Positions 20,510-32,399 of a stretch of DNA of 64,000 bases are shown here, piece by piece. Origin of the DNA: Setophaga petechia (lineage: Eukaryota > Chordata > Aves > Passeriformes > Parulidae). The DNA lies in contig JANCRA010000061.1 of the NCBI GenBank assembly GCA_024362935.1, positions 1,984,001 through 2,048,000 of the forward strand. The letters are read 5' to 3'. Under the pieces are notes generated by a model. It did no database searches, was not told where the DNA came from, and worked only from the letters and a program-made list of their open reading frames with translations. Numbering within the stretch: position 1 is the first letter of the stretch; each line of letters begins with the position of its first letter. A program made the position numbers and the translations under genes.

Positions 20510-22202
20510 GTGAGGGGAAGAGAGAGACATGAAGTAGGGAGATATCATCAGCACATGGACTCCCTGTTGTGCAGCCTGTCCTTCTTCACCCTTGGTCTTC
20601 TCAGTGGTGGGGGTCGCCAAGACTCTCTGGAGGTACCACCTTCATACTGTCCAAGATTGGAATATCCACAGGGTGGTCACAGCTGTCCCCACATCTTGGG
20701 CTAGACAGTGATTTTCCTTACCCACAGTCTCTACAGTGGAGGTTTTTGTCTGGTGTCCTAATTCCAAACCTTCACCTCTGTTAGGCCAAGGCTTCGTGCT
20801 TTTCTGCTTGCCAATTGTGCCTCTTTCAAATTCCTGTTGTGGTGGCTTATCTTATGGGAACATCCTTCTTTGACAGTGTTTTGAAATAGTTAATTGTGCT
20901 CTTGCATCTTGCGAAAAGAGAGCTTTGAAAGTGGGCATTGGATACACGAAGGCACTGCTCTACATGACTGCTCTGCCATTATCCCTGCATCTGGTGATTA
21001 TAAATCAAGGCTTTTTTCTTTTTTTTTCCTGTCATTACATTAGATTGTAATTCTTAGTTTAAATATAAAACCAAGAAAGCCCAGAACCTGTGCAACTGGA
21101 ACCTTCACTAAAAGTACATTCATTTTTAGAAATTCTCTCTCTAAGTAGTGCAAAACCAATCAAGAACAAAGAAATATGAATTAGGTTGCTGTTGGGAGAA
21201 TCTGGTTAAAAGGAAGAGCCAGACACTAGAAGCCAAAGGGAATGGATGTTTTTCTTTCCCTCTGATTTCTAGTAAAATCACAAGTGTTGACTGAGACAGC
21301 ACTTTTTCCATCAGTATATTTTCAAGACTGCATGCTGAAGGCATAAATCTGTCACACATTTATTGCAGACTAGTTTACTGAATCCTGTCAATCAAATATC
21401 CATGATTTCATGGTTGTTCATTCAACTCAGCCCTTTCATGGAAATTCCAAAAGCTACAAACCTGGGCTGTGGTTTCCTGGAGTTCTACTTTGAACTGGGC
21501 TGGGAGTTTCCTCTCCATCCTAGCTGCAGAATTTCATTCTTCAAAAGCTGCTGAAGTGGTACAGACTGGAAACAACATTGAAAACTAAATAGAAATGCAT
21601 AAAGAACACTTGATTTCTGAGGACAGGGACACACCCAGCCAGGCAGAGTTCAGTTGCTTGGTTAAATCTGTGGGTTGCCTCTTTTGGAGGTTGACCTTGC
21701 AAATGACAAATTGGGTTCAGCCTGGAGGCAGGTTTGGAGAGTGCAGATGCCTCTTGCAAGTGGTGGTGTGCTAGTAGAGACAGGTGCTTTGAGATGGTCT
21801 TTCCACATTTCTTCTGCACATAGACATGGTACCTGCAAACCTTGGGATGTCTTTGGAAGGATTTCTGCTTGAATCCATAAACACATGAGCAGCTTTCTTC
21901 AAGAGCCAGTTCCCAAATTCTGCCCAGCTGCTGAAGGAAAAATCTGTTCTCTGTTTCAAGTTGGGGCTTAGGCTGAAGCTTTCATGTGGATGAGGCATGA
22001 GAGCAAATGCACTTTAGGAAATGAAATGCTCACAGCAAAGCTGTTCTTCCAAGTTGTGTTGAACATACTGTGACTATTGGTATTTCTGTCCAGTTTTATT
22101 ATCACTTTTAGACTTCTTTTTATACTTCTGCTATACAAGTAAAATCAACAAAAGCAAGTGGAACATCACACACACAACAGCTCTTTCCTCAAGAATTGAA
22201 GC
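20510..22202. other. unit C-specific DNA, no gene seen
   Basis: Unit B has nothing corresponding to about 20510-24655, so this is either inserted in C or lost in B. No domain or exon is recognised. A short A/T-rich stretch and several chance frames are present. Confidence 0.4.
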
Positions 22203-23460
22203 TGTTATGGTTTGACACTGACACAATGCTAGTGCTTCTATGAGAATTCTTTCTTTTTGGCATCTGCTGTGAGGTGGTACTTAGGAATAGGCAAAACAGG
22301 CTCTTGCTTAGGGAAAAAAAGAAAAAAAACTTTATTAACTAAAACTACAAAAACTAAACTATAAAGGAAAGAAAATAAACACAAGGAAAATGAAAACTAT
22401 ACAGAAACACTCTACTACTTCCTCCTCCCACCAAATCTCCAGTACATTTACATTTCTTAAAGAATATCTACACTCGGTCTGGCACTACCTTTCAGACAAT
22501 CAAATCTTCAGTTCATCAAGAAGTAGACGGAGTCCCTTTCCCGTACCAGGAACTTTTTTTCACAATCAGCAGTTGCCCGGAAAAAGAAAAAAAGTCTTTT
22601 GCTGCTATCATGTGATTCTTTCCTTCCTTCCATGCAATGAGATGCTCTCACCATCCCTTGCATGGAGTAGATGGCCTGTTTTTCAGGGTAGATCTTTGGA
22701 CTTTTTAAGGATGCTTTGTCTCGTTCTAAGTAGAGCACAGTCTCATCTCCGGGACCTTTGTCCCCTTTATTTTCTTCACAAACACCCCCTGGGGCCGAGG
22801 GGTCTCAACACTGAACTCTCTCAGCTCTGAGCCTTCACTTCCTCTTGAAATGCAGTCTCTGTATCACTAGGAATCAGTTCATGGTTTTTATAACAAGAAA
22901 GAGTTCAAGGAAAAACCCACTCCATCTTCCCTCCATTCCTTCAACATCTTTCTCTTTGCCAGACCTTTCACTGGTCTATTTCTTCTTTTATCCTCTACTC
23001 TTATCTTTCTCTAGGAAAGGGAAATGTTCTTGTAAAGTTTTCATTGTCTACAAAAGGGTTAAAAGTTCTCCTGAGCGGCTGGACTGCTCACTGCACCCCG
23101 CCCTCTTCTCCTCCCAGCTGTGCTGGCTGCTGCTTGGACATGATATCAGGTTTCAAGGTAACTCAGTCTGGCACAGCAGCCTGCGTTTTTCTCCGTTTCC
23201 AAAAAGATGATGGGGGGGAAATGGGGGTAAACAGGTCTTTCGGGGCCCCCCACCCTTCCACCTGGGTCCGGCCTACCGATAAAATGGGCCGCGTGGCTTC
23301 TCCCCTCCCCCAGCTCAGCAACAGCTGAGCCGGGGGAGAAGCAGCTCTGTCCCGCCGGAAATTCGAAAAAAAGACTGAGGGAGGAACTCCCTGCTCTTTT
23401 AACCCCTTGGATTTTTTTGTGGTCTCAGAGGCGTATCCAAATGTCTCACTGGCTAAAACA
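22203..23460 (-). mobile_element. probable solo LTR, about 1.26 kb
   Basis: The ends on the minus strand are TGTTTTAGCC...CATAACA. There is a TTAAAAG box near 23393-23400 and an AATAAAG signal (plus strand ctttatt, about 22330) near its 3' end. Flanks GAAGC (22198-22202) and GATGC (23461-23465) match at four of five bases. No internal retroviral sequence adjoins either side. It lies inside unit C only. Confidence 0.55.
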
Positions 23461-24655
23461 GATGCTCATCTTAAAATCTGGACAGCCATTGGTTACTACA
23501 ACATAAAACAACATATCCCAGATGTCCCATTTCCGGTCAAACCACGACAGAAGCTCAGGTAGCTTAAAGGTTGTCAAGAATGGCTGAGTTTTAACAAGAT
23601 TACTTTGTGTAAACAATGGCAATGGAAGCTCATAAGGAATGTAAAGGAACTTGTGGCTTTTTATGCTTGGAACAAAACCTGAAATGGAAAGCTGAGAGAA
23701 ATTACCATGATCTTGATTGTTCCTTCCTGTTTCAGCTGTCTTTTCCTTATGGTAATTCTTTTTAATAGAATCGTACTTCTTGAACATTTCTTTGGAAAGA
23801 GGGCTTCGAGGTTATGCTTCCCAAATGCCTTTGAAAAAGGCATTGCCAAATGCCTTTGCCAAGAGTCAAAGGGCAATTCACAAGTGCAGAGCTGTTTCCA
23901 GCCCCATCCTGCCACATTAATGAGGAGCACTCAGTTTTGGCTGCAGGACATTGTAGCCTTAGTGCCAGGAAGCCCTGTAGAATGGCATTGGCTTTCCTGC
24001 TGACAAGAGTGAAGGCACTCATTGGAACTGTGGGCCTCTGGAATTGGCAGAGAAGTGGGGATAAAAACATGGCATGAGAAGAACTTCAGCTTTCTTCTTT
24101 CTTTCTTGTTAGAACCTCAATGTTGATTTCTCTCAAGCTGTTGTGTTTTGTGAAGCTGCATCTGTTGCTGCATGACTTGAATGGCTGTGCAGATGCCACC
24201 TCATGCTTTCAAATAAGAAAAGCTGAGCTGGAGCTAATCCTATGGAAATGCACAACCTCTAGAATAAATTGGTTATTCCCTCTTTCTAAACCCCAGGACT
24301 TTATAGAGTGGAGAAGGTTGTTTGTGCTATTATTAAATGTTGTTGCTTCTTCTGAGCAATTTACTGTGAGAAGAATGCTCTCAAGGAATTTGTCAAGACT
24401 TTCCAGTGGGGATCTTTTGGCCTTTTAATGGTCTCCTGATGAAGAGTGTCAAAATTCTACTTACTGCAGGAATGAGAAAAGAGACTTCCATTGCCTCCAA
24501 ATGCTCTGCAACAAGCAACCAACCAGACTACTTGAGGTGAGCAAAGTAGAAATTAAACCTTGTTACTCTCAGTGGGGTGCAGTGTCAAGATGCTGCACAT
24601 CTTTCCTGTGCTGCAAGGATGACTTTGAGCAGGTTTAGTTGGGCCTGGAAGGCTC
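23461..24655. other. unit C-specific DNA after the solo LTR
   Basis: No gene or named repeat is recognised. Homology with unit B resumes near 24660 ('gatgaacaccgaggtgggttaggcccgga'). Confidence 0.4.
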
Positions 24656-24659
24656 AGAG

Positions 24660-25445
24660 CAGAGATGAACACCGAGGTGGGTTAGGCCCGGACGGGCCCT
24701 CCCTTCCTGCAGTGCAGTTGCACAGGCTCAGCTGCAGCAGTGGTGCTGCATCCCCTCATCGAATTTGCAGGCCAGGAGGGGAGGGAGATGTGTGTGTTTG
24801 TGTGTGTGTGGTATAAAAGAGTGTAAATTGCTGCCAGCTTGTGTCAGAGCAGGGATGTTGGCAAGGGCAGTCAGGCCTCCTGCAGCTCTGGGGCTCTGGG
24901 GCAGCTGCGGCCTTTGGAGCAGGCGCGGCAGGGCCCTGGGTCACATTGCTCCGGTGCCTCCCAAAATCTCGCAAGGCATCTGTAGTTTTCTTTTCAAACT
25001 TATCCTGCATACCAGTCATGTGCATCTGGCCTAGGATGCATCCTTGGGCCAAGTTGTTTTCAGTCCTGGTACTGAATTTCAATGTGTTAACCAATTACTG
25101 CTTATAAATATTAATCTCAGGATGGTTTAAATTGTTTATTCGCATATGGAAGGAGTTTTGTCATCCAAAAAGAACCAGGTCTTCAGGGCTCAGAGGAGCA
25201 GCAGCATTGGTGTGAGAGTGTTGGGAAGTGGCATCTATTGTTCTCATTGCCACTTCATCTGGATTTTTATCATGAGCTTGATAAACCTCACGCCTGTGGA
25301 TTTGAGGGAGAAGGGAATGAATAAATTTTGACTCCCATCAGTGTCTTTTAGCATTAATGAATTTTGCCCTCCATAGGAGCAGATGCCGTTTGGGTAGTAG
25401 TTGTAGTTTCAAGTTGATATAGAGATTGCTTTTGTGGCTGTATTA
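24660..25445 (+). repeat. duplicated intron block of ELL2 unit C
   Basis: This is the partner of 5085-5860, with an interrupted (tg)n run, 'ggtataaaagagtg' and the same GC-richer stretch. It carries a 15-bp insertion near 24955-24972 relative to unit B. Confidence 0.6.
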
Positions 25446-26044
25446 CAAATGCCTCAGTTCCTTGGTCAGTGATGTAACTGCTGTCCACTAGAAGAATCAG
25501 ATATTTTCAATAACTCTGCCATTAGACAGACAAGAATGTAGCTCACAAGTCCAACTCTGTGCACTCAACTCCACAAATGCAGTCCCTGACAAATATATTT
25601 TACAGATGTATTGTCACAAGTAAATGGAACTTACTTAAGTTTTTCCTACAGAGGAAGAGATTATGATTTAGCAATGTATCTCCTCTTCCTGAAGCTGCTG
25701 TGTTTGTTTCTCCTTTGACATTTGAAATGAGGGCAAATCTTTCCTAAATGTGCTCCACTCGCTAATGAACAAAACCTCTATGATGTAAACTATTAGTCAC
25801 TAGAAATCTACCACCTAGAAATGTGACAGATTCCGAGAGTTTCCTGATTACGTGCTTTTGAAGCACATGTGCTTGAAAGTAGAAACTGTCAGTCCCAGAG
25901 CAAATGACTCAAAGCTTGGGTGTCTGTGTTTGACATTACCCTGTGCTTGGTATAAAATTACACACGTGTTTTATGGACTAGAAATATACTGGAATGTTCT
26001 CTGAGAGTTCACTCATTGAAAAATAGCCTCATTTTTTCCATTAG

Positions 26045-26216
26045 AAAATACATAGCCATTGTCTCCTTGGAGCAACGCCAGCGCTACAAGGATGACTTCA
26101 ATGCAGAGTATGAGGAATACCGACATTTACATTCTCTGATTGACAAGACCACAAAGAAGTTCAGACAGTTTCAGGAGCAATGGAAGTCTCTGACTCCAGG
26201 CTCTGAAGCCTACCAG
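26045..26216 (+). pseudogene. ELL2: ELL2 copy C, occludin-homology exon 1
   Basis: After ccattag the frame reads KYIAIVSLEQRQRYKDDFNA, EYEEYRHLHSLIDKTTKKFR and QFQEQWKSLTPGSEAYQ to the donor CAG/gtaaag. It is 57 codons, open, with the helix-forming pattern of the ELL/occludin C-terminal domain. Copy B has lost this exon entirely. Confidence 0.88.
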
Positions 26217-26651
26217 GTAAAGAAGGACAAAACCATGAAGACTGTGCTTCATCATCACAGCAGTGTTTTGGATTCCCTGGAGCTGCTCAATGAGACAAAG
26301 AGTGCCTGCAGGATTGGCCTATATGCTGAGACTCTGCTTGGGCTGTGTCTGGGTTTTGCAAGACCCTGCCCCAAAAAGCCTCTTTTGAGCTGTCTGTGAA
26401 GAAACAGGAAGGGGAGAGGTGTCTCAAGCAGGGTTTTAGAGCATGGGCTCCTTCTGTTGCCTATTGAGAGGCTTAATTGCAGATCTTGGGTGATGCTGGG
26501 AGAGGGAGATTTGTTTTTGCAAACGTCCCAGAAGAGTGGTGGCTGACAGAGAAGAGAATGTCTAGACTGAGACTGAGTGAACTTTTAGTGTTTTACCTAA
26601 ATTTGCATTTTATGCTGGTGGTGAAACATTCTTCTTTTTTTTTTCTTGAAG

Positions 26652-26696
26652 ATGGTGCAGGATCGAATCCTAGCAGATCATCAGCAGTTACAACAG
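26652..26696 (+). pseudogene. ELL2: ELL2 copy C, 45-nt occludin-homology exon
   Basis: This small phase-0 exon encodes MVQDRILADHQQLQQ between cttgaag and CAG/gtacgt. It corresponds to the NVHEEVLQEYQKIKQ segment of ELL2. Confidence 0.75.
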
Positions 26697-26800
26697 GTAC
26701 GTGTGACACCAGAGCTGCAGGGCCATGGTAACTGCTGAGTCTGCCTCAAGGCTTTTTCAGAGCAAAGGACATCAGACTCCAGACTCTGCAGAAGTGTTTG

Positions 26801-26864
26801 CATGCCCTAATTCTCTTTTGCTTTCTCCTTCACATGCCCTAATTCTCTTTTGCTTTCTCCTTCA
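26801..26864 (+). repeat. 32-bp perfect tandem duplication at the last acceptor
   Basis: Two identical 32-bp units (26801-26832 and 26833-26864, starting catgccctaattctc) cover the polypyrimidine tract of the last ELL2 exon. Copy B has a single unit. Confidence 0.9.
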
Positions 26865-26867
26865 CAG

Positions 26868-26966
26868 GGTAGCCCCAGCTACTCTGAAATGAAGAGCAGG
26901 TGCCTGTATCTCCACAACAAGCTGGCCCATATTCAGAACCGCATTTCTGAATTTGACCAGCTCTGA
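26868..26966 (+). pseudogene. ELL2: ELL2 copy C, last coding exon with stop
   Basis: The exon encodes GSPSYSEMKSRCLYLHNKLA and HIQNRISEFDQL and then TGA (26964-26966). It is close to the vertebrate ELL2 ending SPNYHEEKYRCEYLHNKLAH...EFDQQ, slightly shorter. It is in phase with the previous exon. Confidence 0.85.
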
Positions 26967-27187
26967 GTGGAGTACTGGCACCAGACATCTGCTTCAGCCT
27001 GGTGAAATCTGCGAACTCTGGATTTCTTATTTCAACTAGAAGATTAGGTTTTTAGCATTTTTTAAGTAGCATTGTACAGTAGGTTTTTTTAGCACTGAGC
27101 AGTAGAATATTTCTTAAAAGTGTAGAATTAGTTCAAAGATGTTTAGCACATTTAAGAAGTAGAAAGATGATAGTTTTGAACATTAAC

Positions 27188-27193
27188 AATAAA
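27188..27193 (+). terminator. ELL2: poly(A) signal of ELL2 copy C
   Basis: AATAAA lies about 220 bp after the stop codon and is followed by a T-rich stretch. It is shared with copy B at 6367. Confidence 0.55.
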
Positions 27194-27444
27194 GAAATCT
27201 CACTATTTGTAATTCTTTCTCTCATTGTTGCTTGTATTATATTTGGAGTGGCCTTCTTCTGCTTAATTCTGTTCTTCAAGTCTTAAGTTTGTCCAGTGAA
27301 ATAAATTTATCATTAGAGGATGGAAATCAACAACCTTACTTTGAATTTGTGCTCATTTTAAGAAAAGATTGTGGCAGATGGAAGTTGTTTAGGATAAGTC
27401 TTGGGGTGTTTTTTGACCTTTCTTGCTAATGCAAACTCTTTGCT

Positions 27445-28320
27445 TAAGTGGTCAAAGGCTTAGAAGTTTGCACAAACCCCTCCCCAAATGACCTTGTTTT
27501 GGAGGGTTACAGAGGAGTGCACATGGGCTGCTCTAAGCTGTCAGCTGAAGCAGCTCTCAGGACTGCTTCTAAATCACGGCCTCACTTTGTCAGTGAGCCA
27601 AGGAATATCCAGATCTTTGTAAGAGTTCTGTAAAACTTGTGGAGAAGTGTTGGAGGCAAGGTACTTCAATGGATTTTCCGGAGAAATTGGTTTCAATTGT
27701 CCCCAAAGGATTCTCTATGAGTTTTGTAGTTTCCTCCAAACTAGTCTGTCACAACCCACCTTTCTAGAGATATACTAATGTTAATTAATATTAATTAATT
27801 CATGCACAGACCTATGGAGACCTTGAAGCCTAGACCCTTTCCTAAGTTTCTTATCAGGAATATATTCAGCGGACTGGGTGGATGTGTGGCCAGGATTGCC
27901 AGAACCTTTTTTTGGGAGACATGAAATTGACTGAGGGAGGAGAACATTTGGGAACACTCAGTAGGGTCTTCTTCCTTGGAGAGTATTCTGCAAATTCCTG
28001 AATTATCTCTGGGCCAAGGATGTTGAGTCCCCATTCCTGAGAATTCTTGGGGCATTTTGAGATTGAACACCTGAGCCATTTTTGCCCTCCTGTTCTCCTT
28101 CAAGTGAAGTTCAACAAAATATTGCCTATTAAACTCTGAAATTTGGGTCCATTTTTTGCCAGGGTCAGGGGTTGCTCCTACAGCTCTGCAGTGCAGCAGC
28201 CCCAGGAACGCTGCCGTGGGGGGCATGGGGTGAACTGTGCTGGGGAGCCTCCCCTTGGCCTGGTGGCTGCTGCTGGTTGACAGAGTGAGCAGGAGTGCTG
28301 CTGGTGAGAGTGGGCTGAGA
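27445..28320 (+). repeat. duplicated flank downstream of ELL2 copy C
   Basis: This is homologous to 6630-7204 plus 13495-13785 of unit B (for example 'ggagggttacagaggagtgcacatgggctgctctaag'). It is the unoccupied counterpart of the site where the class II ERV inserted. Confidence 0.75.
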
Positions 28321-29630
28321 CAGATATTTTACAAGCACAGCCTTATTTTGGATCACATTTCTCTCTTCCTGTAAACCTCCTTTACGATGTAGTGTCTACA
28401 TACTTATTAAGCCTGTGTATTTTTGGCTGTCTTTTTTGTCCAGATTCCTTTAAAAACATTCTACTCCAAACTGGAAAAAATCAAGACACACAACACCTTT
28501 AAGTGGTAGAAGACTTGAATTTTACAACAAAATACCATCAATCCAATAAATTACAGTTGCTGGAAAGCTACTTTTTACGTCTGTCAAAAATTATGATATG
28601 AACTCATGAGGCTCTGTGTAGCTTAGATCTAACTCTGCAAGTTCCTATCTGGGGAACAAAGCAGGAGCATCCCTGAGGACCAGAAGGATGCCTGAGACCT
28701 CTGGGAGTGGGGCAGGGCACAGTGTCCTTGGCAGAGGAATATGAAGCCTGTCACCACTCCTCTGTGCCATGCCTGCTCACAGGTGGGATAACCTGGGGTG
28801 CAAAACAGACCTGAGCATCCCAGCTTGCAGTGCTGCTTGTGAGGCTGCACCCAGGCTTGGGGTGGTCCCCACCTGCTGCTGCAAGCGAGAAGATTTTGGT
28901 GTAGGAAAAAGCAGAACTCCTCAGGTTAATGAATAAAAAGATGTCCCCATCTTTAGAAGTCTTTGTATATGAACTGGAGTATCCTTGGTCTTCAAAAGGA
29001 TGGGCATGTCATGGCCCAGACTTCTCCAGCTGTTTTGTTTTGTTAACAGAGCATAGCTGAAATTAGGAATGTAGGTAGTTGTTGATTTGCATTTACAGCC
29101 TACAGTCAGCCCCCCACTCTTTATCCTTTTGAGCGAAGGATAGTGAGAATTCTGTATCTTCAAATTGGAGTTCCCAGGGGAATTGCCAGGTCACATGGAA
29201 GATCTTGCAAGACAAAAACCCTAAAACAGTCTTCACCCTGACAGCCACAAAAGTCAGAATCAGGGCTGCCTTTCCTCTGATGACATTTGCCTCCCTGACA
29301 CACAAATCAGCCTGTACATGATGAAGATATATAGAGTGATATTCCTGTTGGCCTCAGCCATTGTTTTCAGCTCTCCTTGAACAAGAGGCTGGCAGTGGAG
29401 CAGAACTGAGAAAAGGGATGGATCTCAATACTGGAGGATTGGATGTTTTTCCCACCCCTTGACCTGAACCTCCTCTATTGGAATATGATCCCCATATTAC
29501 CGGATGGAATGTGCCTGGGCTCGTCTGGCTCTTGCTGCTTGACCAGAGGCAGCAACTGAGATGGTTTTTACTTCAGAGACACCTTTGGCTGGCTGGATGT
29601 TGCAGCTAGGCACTTGGAACTGGTCCAGAC
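28321..29630. other. no gene seen between ELL2 units and LTR
   Basis: This is unique-looking DNA with only chance frames. GLRX, which lies between ELL2 and RHOBTB3 in mammals, was looked for here and not found. Confidence 0.4.
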
Positions 29631-29631
29631 A

Positions 29632-30077
29632 TGCAGGAACTCAGTTTTACCTGTGGTGGAAAGGCTTTAGGCGATGGTGAAGGGAAAAGGAGACGGATTC
29701 TGCCAGAGGGTTTAATCCAGAGCTTTATTCCAGGGTCACAGATCTCTGAATCTTGTAACAGCTCCAACAGAATGCCGAACCGCATGGTCCCGTGTCTTTT
29801 AAGCCCGGGGAGAAGGGGGAGGGAAGGGGTAGGTGTGCCACCAACCAGGTAGGAGGGGGGAAGGCTCTGGGGACAAGTGACACTTGGATAACCCAATGCC
29901 CCCCAGGGCTGAGGGGCATCTTTTGAACTTCGGCAATCAGACGAGGCCATTGCTGGCATACCGAGATTGACTGACAGCTCTCAACAGGAGGCAAGGGGAG
30001 GGCAAGGGAGAAAGTATTGGCACACCTGGGAAAGGGACTAGGATAGCTGAGACAGGATATTGCATCCCACTGCAACA
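29632..30077 (-). mobile_element. LTR with adjoining polypurine tract (minus strand)
   Basis: The minus strand starts TGTTGCAGTGGGATGC at 30077, directly preceded by the purine run GGAAAGGAGGAGGAG, so it is a 3' LTR. TTAAAAG (about 29798) and AATAAAG (about 29722) lie in the expected order. The left end is uncertain (29632 or 29651). Some internal ERV sequence may follow to the right, but no domain was read in 30083-30700. Confidence 0.55.
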
Positions 30078-30082
30078 CTCCT

Positions 30083-31120
30083 CCTCCTTTCCAAATGGGA
30101 CAGCCACATATACAGGCTAAGAATGGCTTCAAGACTTAATTACATGCATCTTTTCAAAATAGCCATTTTCATAACAATAACATTGATTGCAAAATACATG
30201 CAGTAAAAACATTCTGTGAGGACATCGCTTTACTGAAAAGTCAGAAGTACTGACCCAGAGAGGAAGAACAACTGCAAACCTTTCAAAAATAAAGCTTTGA
30301 CCAGAATTCAACCTTCCACCCCAAACTACCCTCTGTACCTGGGTGAAGTGTTGCTGCCTTAGGTGTTTGCCTTCTCTGTCTTCAACCTGAGGCTTCTGGA
30401 GCAGGCCTGGATTGGCTGATATGTCCGTCTTTGTACTGACACCAGTTTTTATAGTGTTTTCTAAGAGACACTGTGGACTTACAATGACAGCAAATACTGT
30501 GTTACTTGCTCTCCACCAGCAGAGCTTCCCCTAGTACCACTGCAGTGAAGTGGCCACAAACAATCTCAGGTAACCCATGATGGCTGAATACCATGTCACA
30601 ACCCTGGAAAGAAGGTGCCATCTACAGCAAGGTTATTGCCAATTCTCTGCATGATTTCTAATTATCCACCTATCCATCCCTTTCCACAGTAAGTTTTTTG
30701 CAGCTCTGCACTTGCCAAAAGATAGCAAAAATCTCACCAAACAAGCTTTTAGAAAAAAGATGAGCAGATTCCCACAGGTTTACAGCAGTGTCAGTGAAGA
30801 TGGGATGAGTCTTAATAGTGTCCTTGTTGCCTCCTGTTTTCAGAAGAAGAACTACTGCAAAAGTCTGACAGTTAACAAAAAAATGCAGGGAGCCTACATA
30901 TACTTACCTATAAAAAGGTACCTTCCTGTCAGGACTCAGTCTGTCCCTCCAGGTGTCCAGAGTTGCCAAGGACCCCATGGGGGGGCTGGAAGACCCTGGC
31001 ATGCTACCCAGAACACCTGGGGATTTGATTTTGACCATTGGAGCAAGTTACCAGCTTTGTATGAGGACAAGAAAGTCACACAGGTCTGAATAGTGTAATA
31101 GCAAAATGATCACAGGGTGA
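30083..31120. other. possible ERV interior, no domain read
   Basis: The right neighbour of the LTR. A plus-strand frame of 125 codons (30712-31089) matches nothing I know and is probably chance. Confidence 0.3.
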
Positions 31121-31123
31121 AAA

Positions 31124-31495
31124 TGTAGATTTTAGGATTTTTGGTATGGGGGTTATGAGGACAAGATGCAGGAACTTGGGTGTGTCCAGCCTTTCTTCTT
31201 CTTCTTCTTCTTGTTCTCCATTTTCTGCAGTGATGTTGGCACTTTGGGATTGGTTTAGAGTAGAAGTGCACTGTCTAACATAGGTGATAGGTATTGGGAA
31301 TTAAGTGTAAATATGTTACATGTAGTTTGTAGTATAAAAGGGCAACCCCGCCTCGAGGGTGGTCACAGTGCTCGTGGCTGCCCTGCTGAGCACATCTCAG
31401 CTGGGCAGAAAGAAAATTTTATAGATAAGAATTAATAAACAACCTCAAGACCAAAAAATGAAGAGTCCAGACTCGTTTTTCAGCCGTGCAGGCAA
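31124..31495 (+). mobile_element. solo LTR candidate (plus strand)
   Basis: The sequence contains 'agtataaaagggcaacccc' (TATA box about 31332) and, 100 bp later, 'aattaataaacaacctcaag' (AATAAA about 31435), followed by a short segment ending near 'cgtgcaggca'. The layout is that of an avian ERV LTR. Ends are approximate and no target duplication was confirmed. Confidence 0.55.
31195..31213. repeat. (CTT)n microsatellite
   Basis: About six CTT units lie within the LTR candidate. Confidence 0.8.
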
Positions 31496-31829
31496 AAGCA
31501 GAGACATCCTGCACAACTCAGGGCAGCAATTATCAACAGCAACCTGAGACCCTCACAGAGCTTGGGTGGGGAACAAGCTGGATCAATGCTGGACCCAATA
31601 CTGGTGTTCCTCTCCTATCTGATCTCCCTTCCTTTTTCTTCCCTCTTTCATCAATGCTTCATAAACCAAACCCTTGCTCCCTTCCTCCCAAATTCTCCCA
31701 CTGCTGCCTGAACACACTCTGGCTCTTGAGACACTGCCTGCAGCTTCCATCAGTGCTCAGTGCTGCTGCTGGGGCTCGGTGGGTGCTCACTTGAGGATCT
31801 GGGTGTCCAAGGTGAGGCTGTGGCTCTAA

Positions 31830-31960
31830 CCAGCCTGGTCTAGTGGAAAGTGTCCCTACCCACGACAAGGGTGTTGGGACAAGATGGTCTTGAAGTCCCT
31901 TGCAACTCAAGCCAATGGCTCATCCCAAGCCAGGATGGTTCTATGATTCCAATAAACCAC
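31830..31960 (+). repeat. CR1 3' end
   Basis: The CR1 tail pattern is visible: 'gtggaaagtgtccctaccca', 'gttgggacaagatggtcttgaagtccctt', then 'atggttctatgattcc'. Confidence 0.8.
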
Positions 31961-32169
31961 AAAAAATTATCACCAGTGTAACACTCAAGTGTGTTCATAC
32001 ATATCCATAAGTAATCACGTAAGACTGATTAGAGAACTTATTTTTTAATTTTGTATCAAAATTTTTACATTTTCAATGTAAAAATGTGTAATTAAGACAG
32101 GATACATTAAAAGAAAAACATACCAGTGTTTCAGGACATGCCTAATAAAATAGTTATTATTTTTTCTAA

Positions 32170-32335
32170 CAGGTTGCTGGGGTTTGGTTTTTTGGTTTTT
32201 TTGGGGTTTTTTGGTTTGTTTGTTCTTTTGTTTTTTGGGGTTTTTTTGTTTTTTTTTTTTTTTTTTGTTTTGTTTTTTTTTTTTTTGTTTTTTTTTTTGT
32301 TTTTTTTTTGGTTTTTTTCTGTGGTTTTGTTGTTG
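32170..32335. repeat. T/G low-complexity tract
   Basis: A long poly-T stretch is broken by G runs. Long frames here are artefacts of composition. Confidence 0.9.
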
Positions 32336-32399
32336 TGGGGTTCTTTGTTCAAATCAACCACACCATGGCTTAAGGACAATAGCAAAGGTTTTCTGACTA

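Larger units (their letters stand above)
19029..27193 (+). pseudogene. ELL2: ELL2 copy C, 5'-truncated gene with intact C-terminal module
   Basis: This copy has exons 19029-19154, 19535-19625, 20003-20324, 26045-26216, 26652-26696 and 26868-26966, and a poly(A) signal at 27188-27193. The last three encode a complete occludin-homology (ELL C-terminal) domain in one uninterrupted frame ending in TGA. This is the domain ELL2 uses to bind EAF partners or AFF scaffolds. The exon carrying KYIAIVSLEQRQ agrees best with ELL2 among the ELL paralogues. No N-terminal exon occurs in the 17-19 kb upstream, the long lysine-rich middle exon was not found, and the donor of the first exon is mutated (GT to GA). 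I call it a partial, probably non-functional copy. A shorter expressed transcript using the C-terminal module is possible but unproven. Confidence 0.75.
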
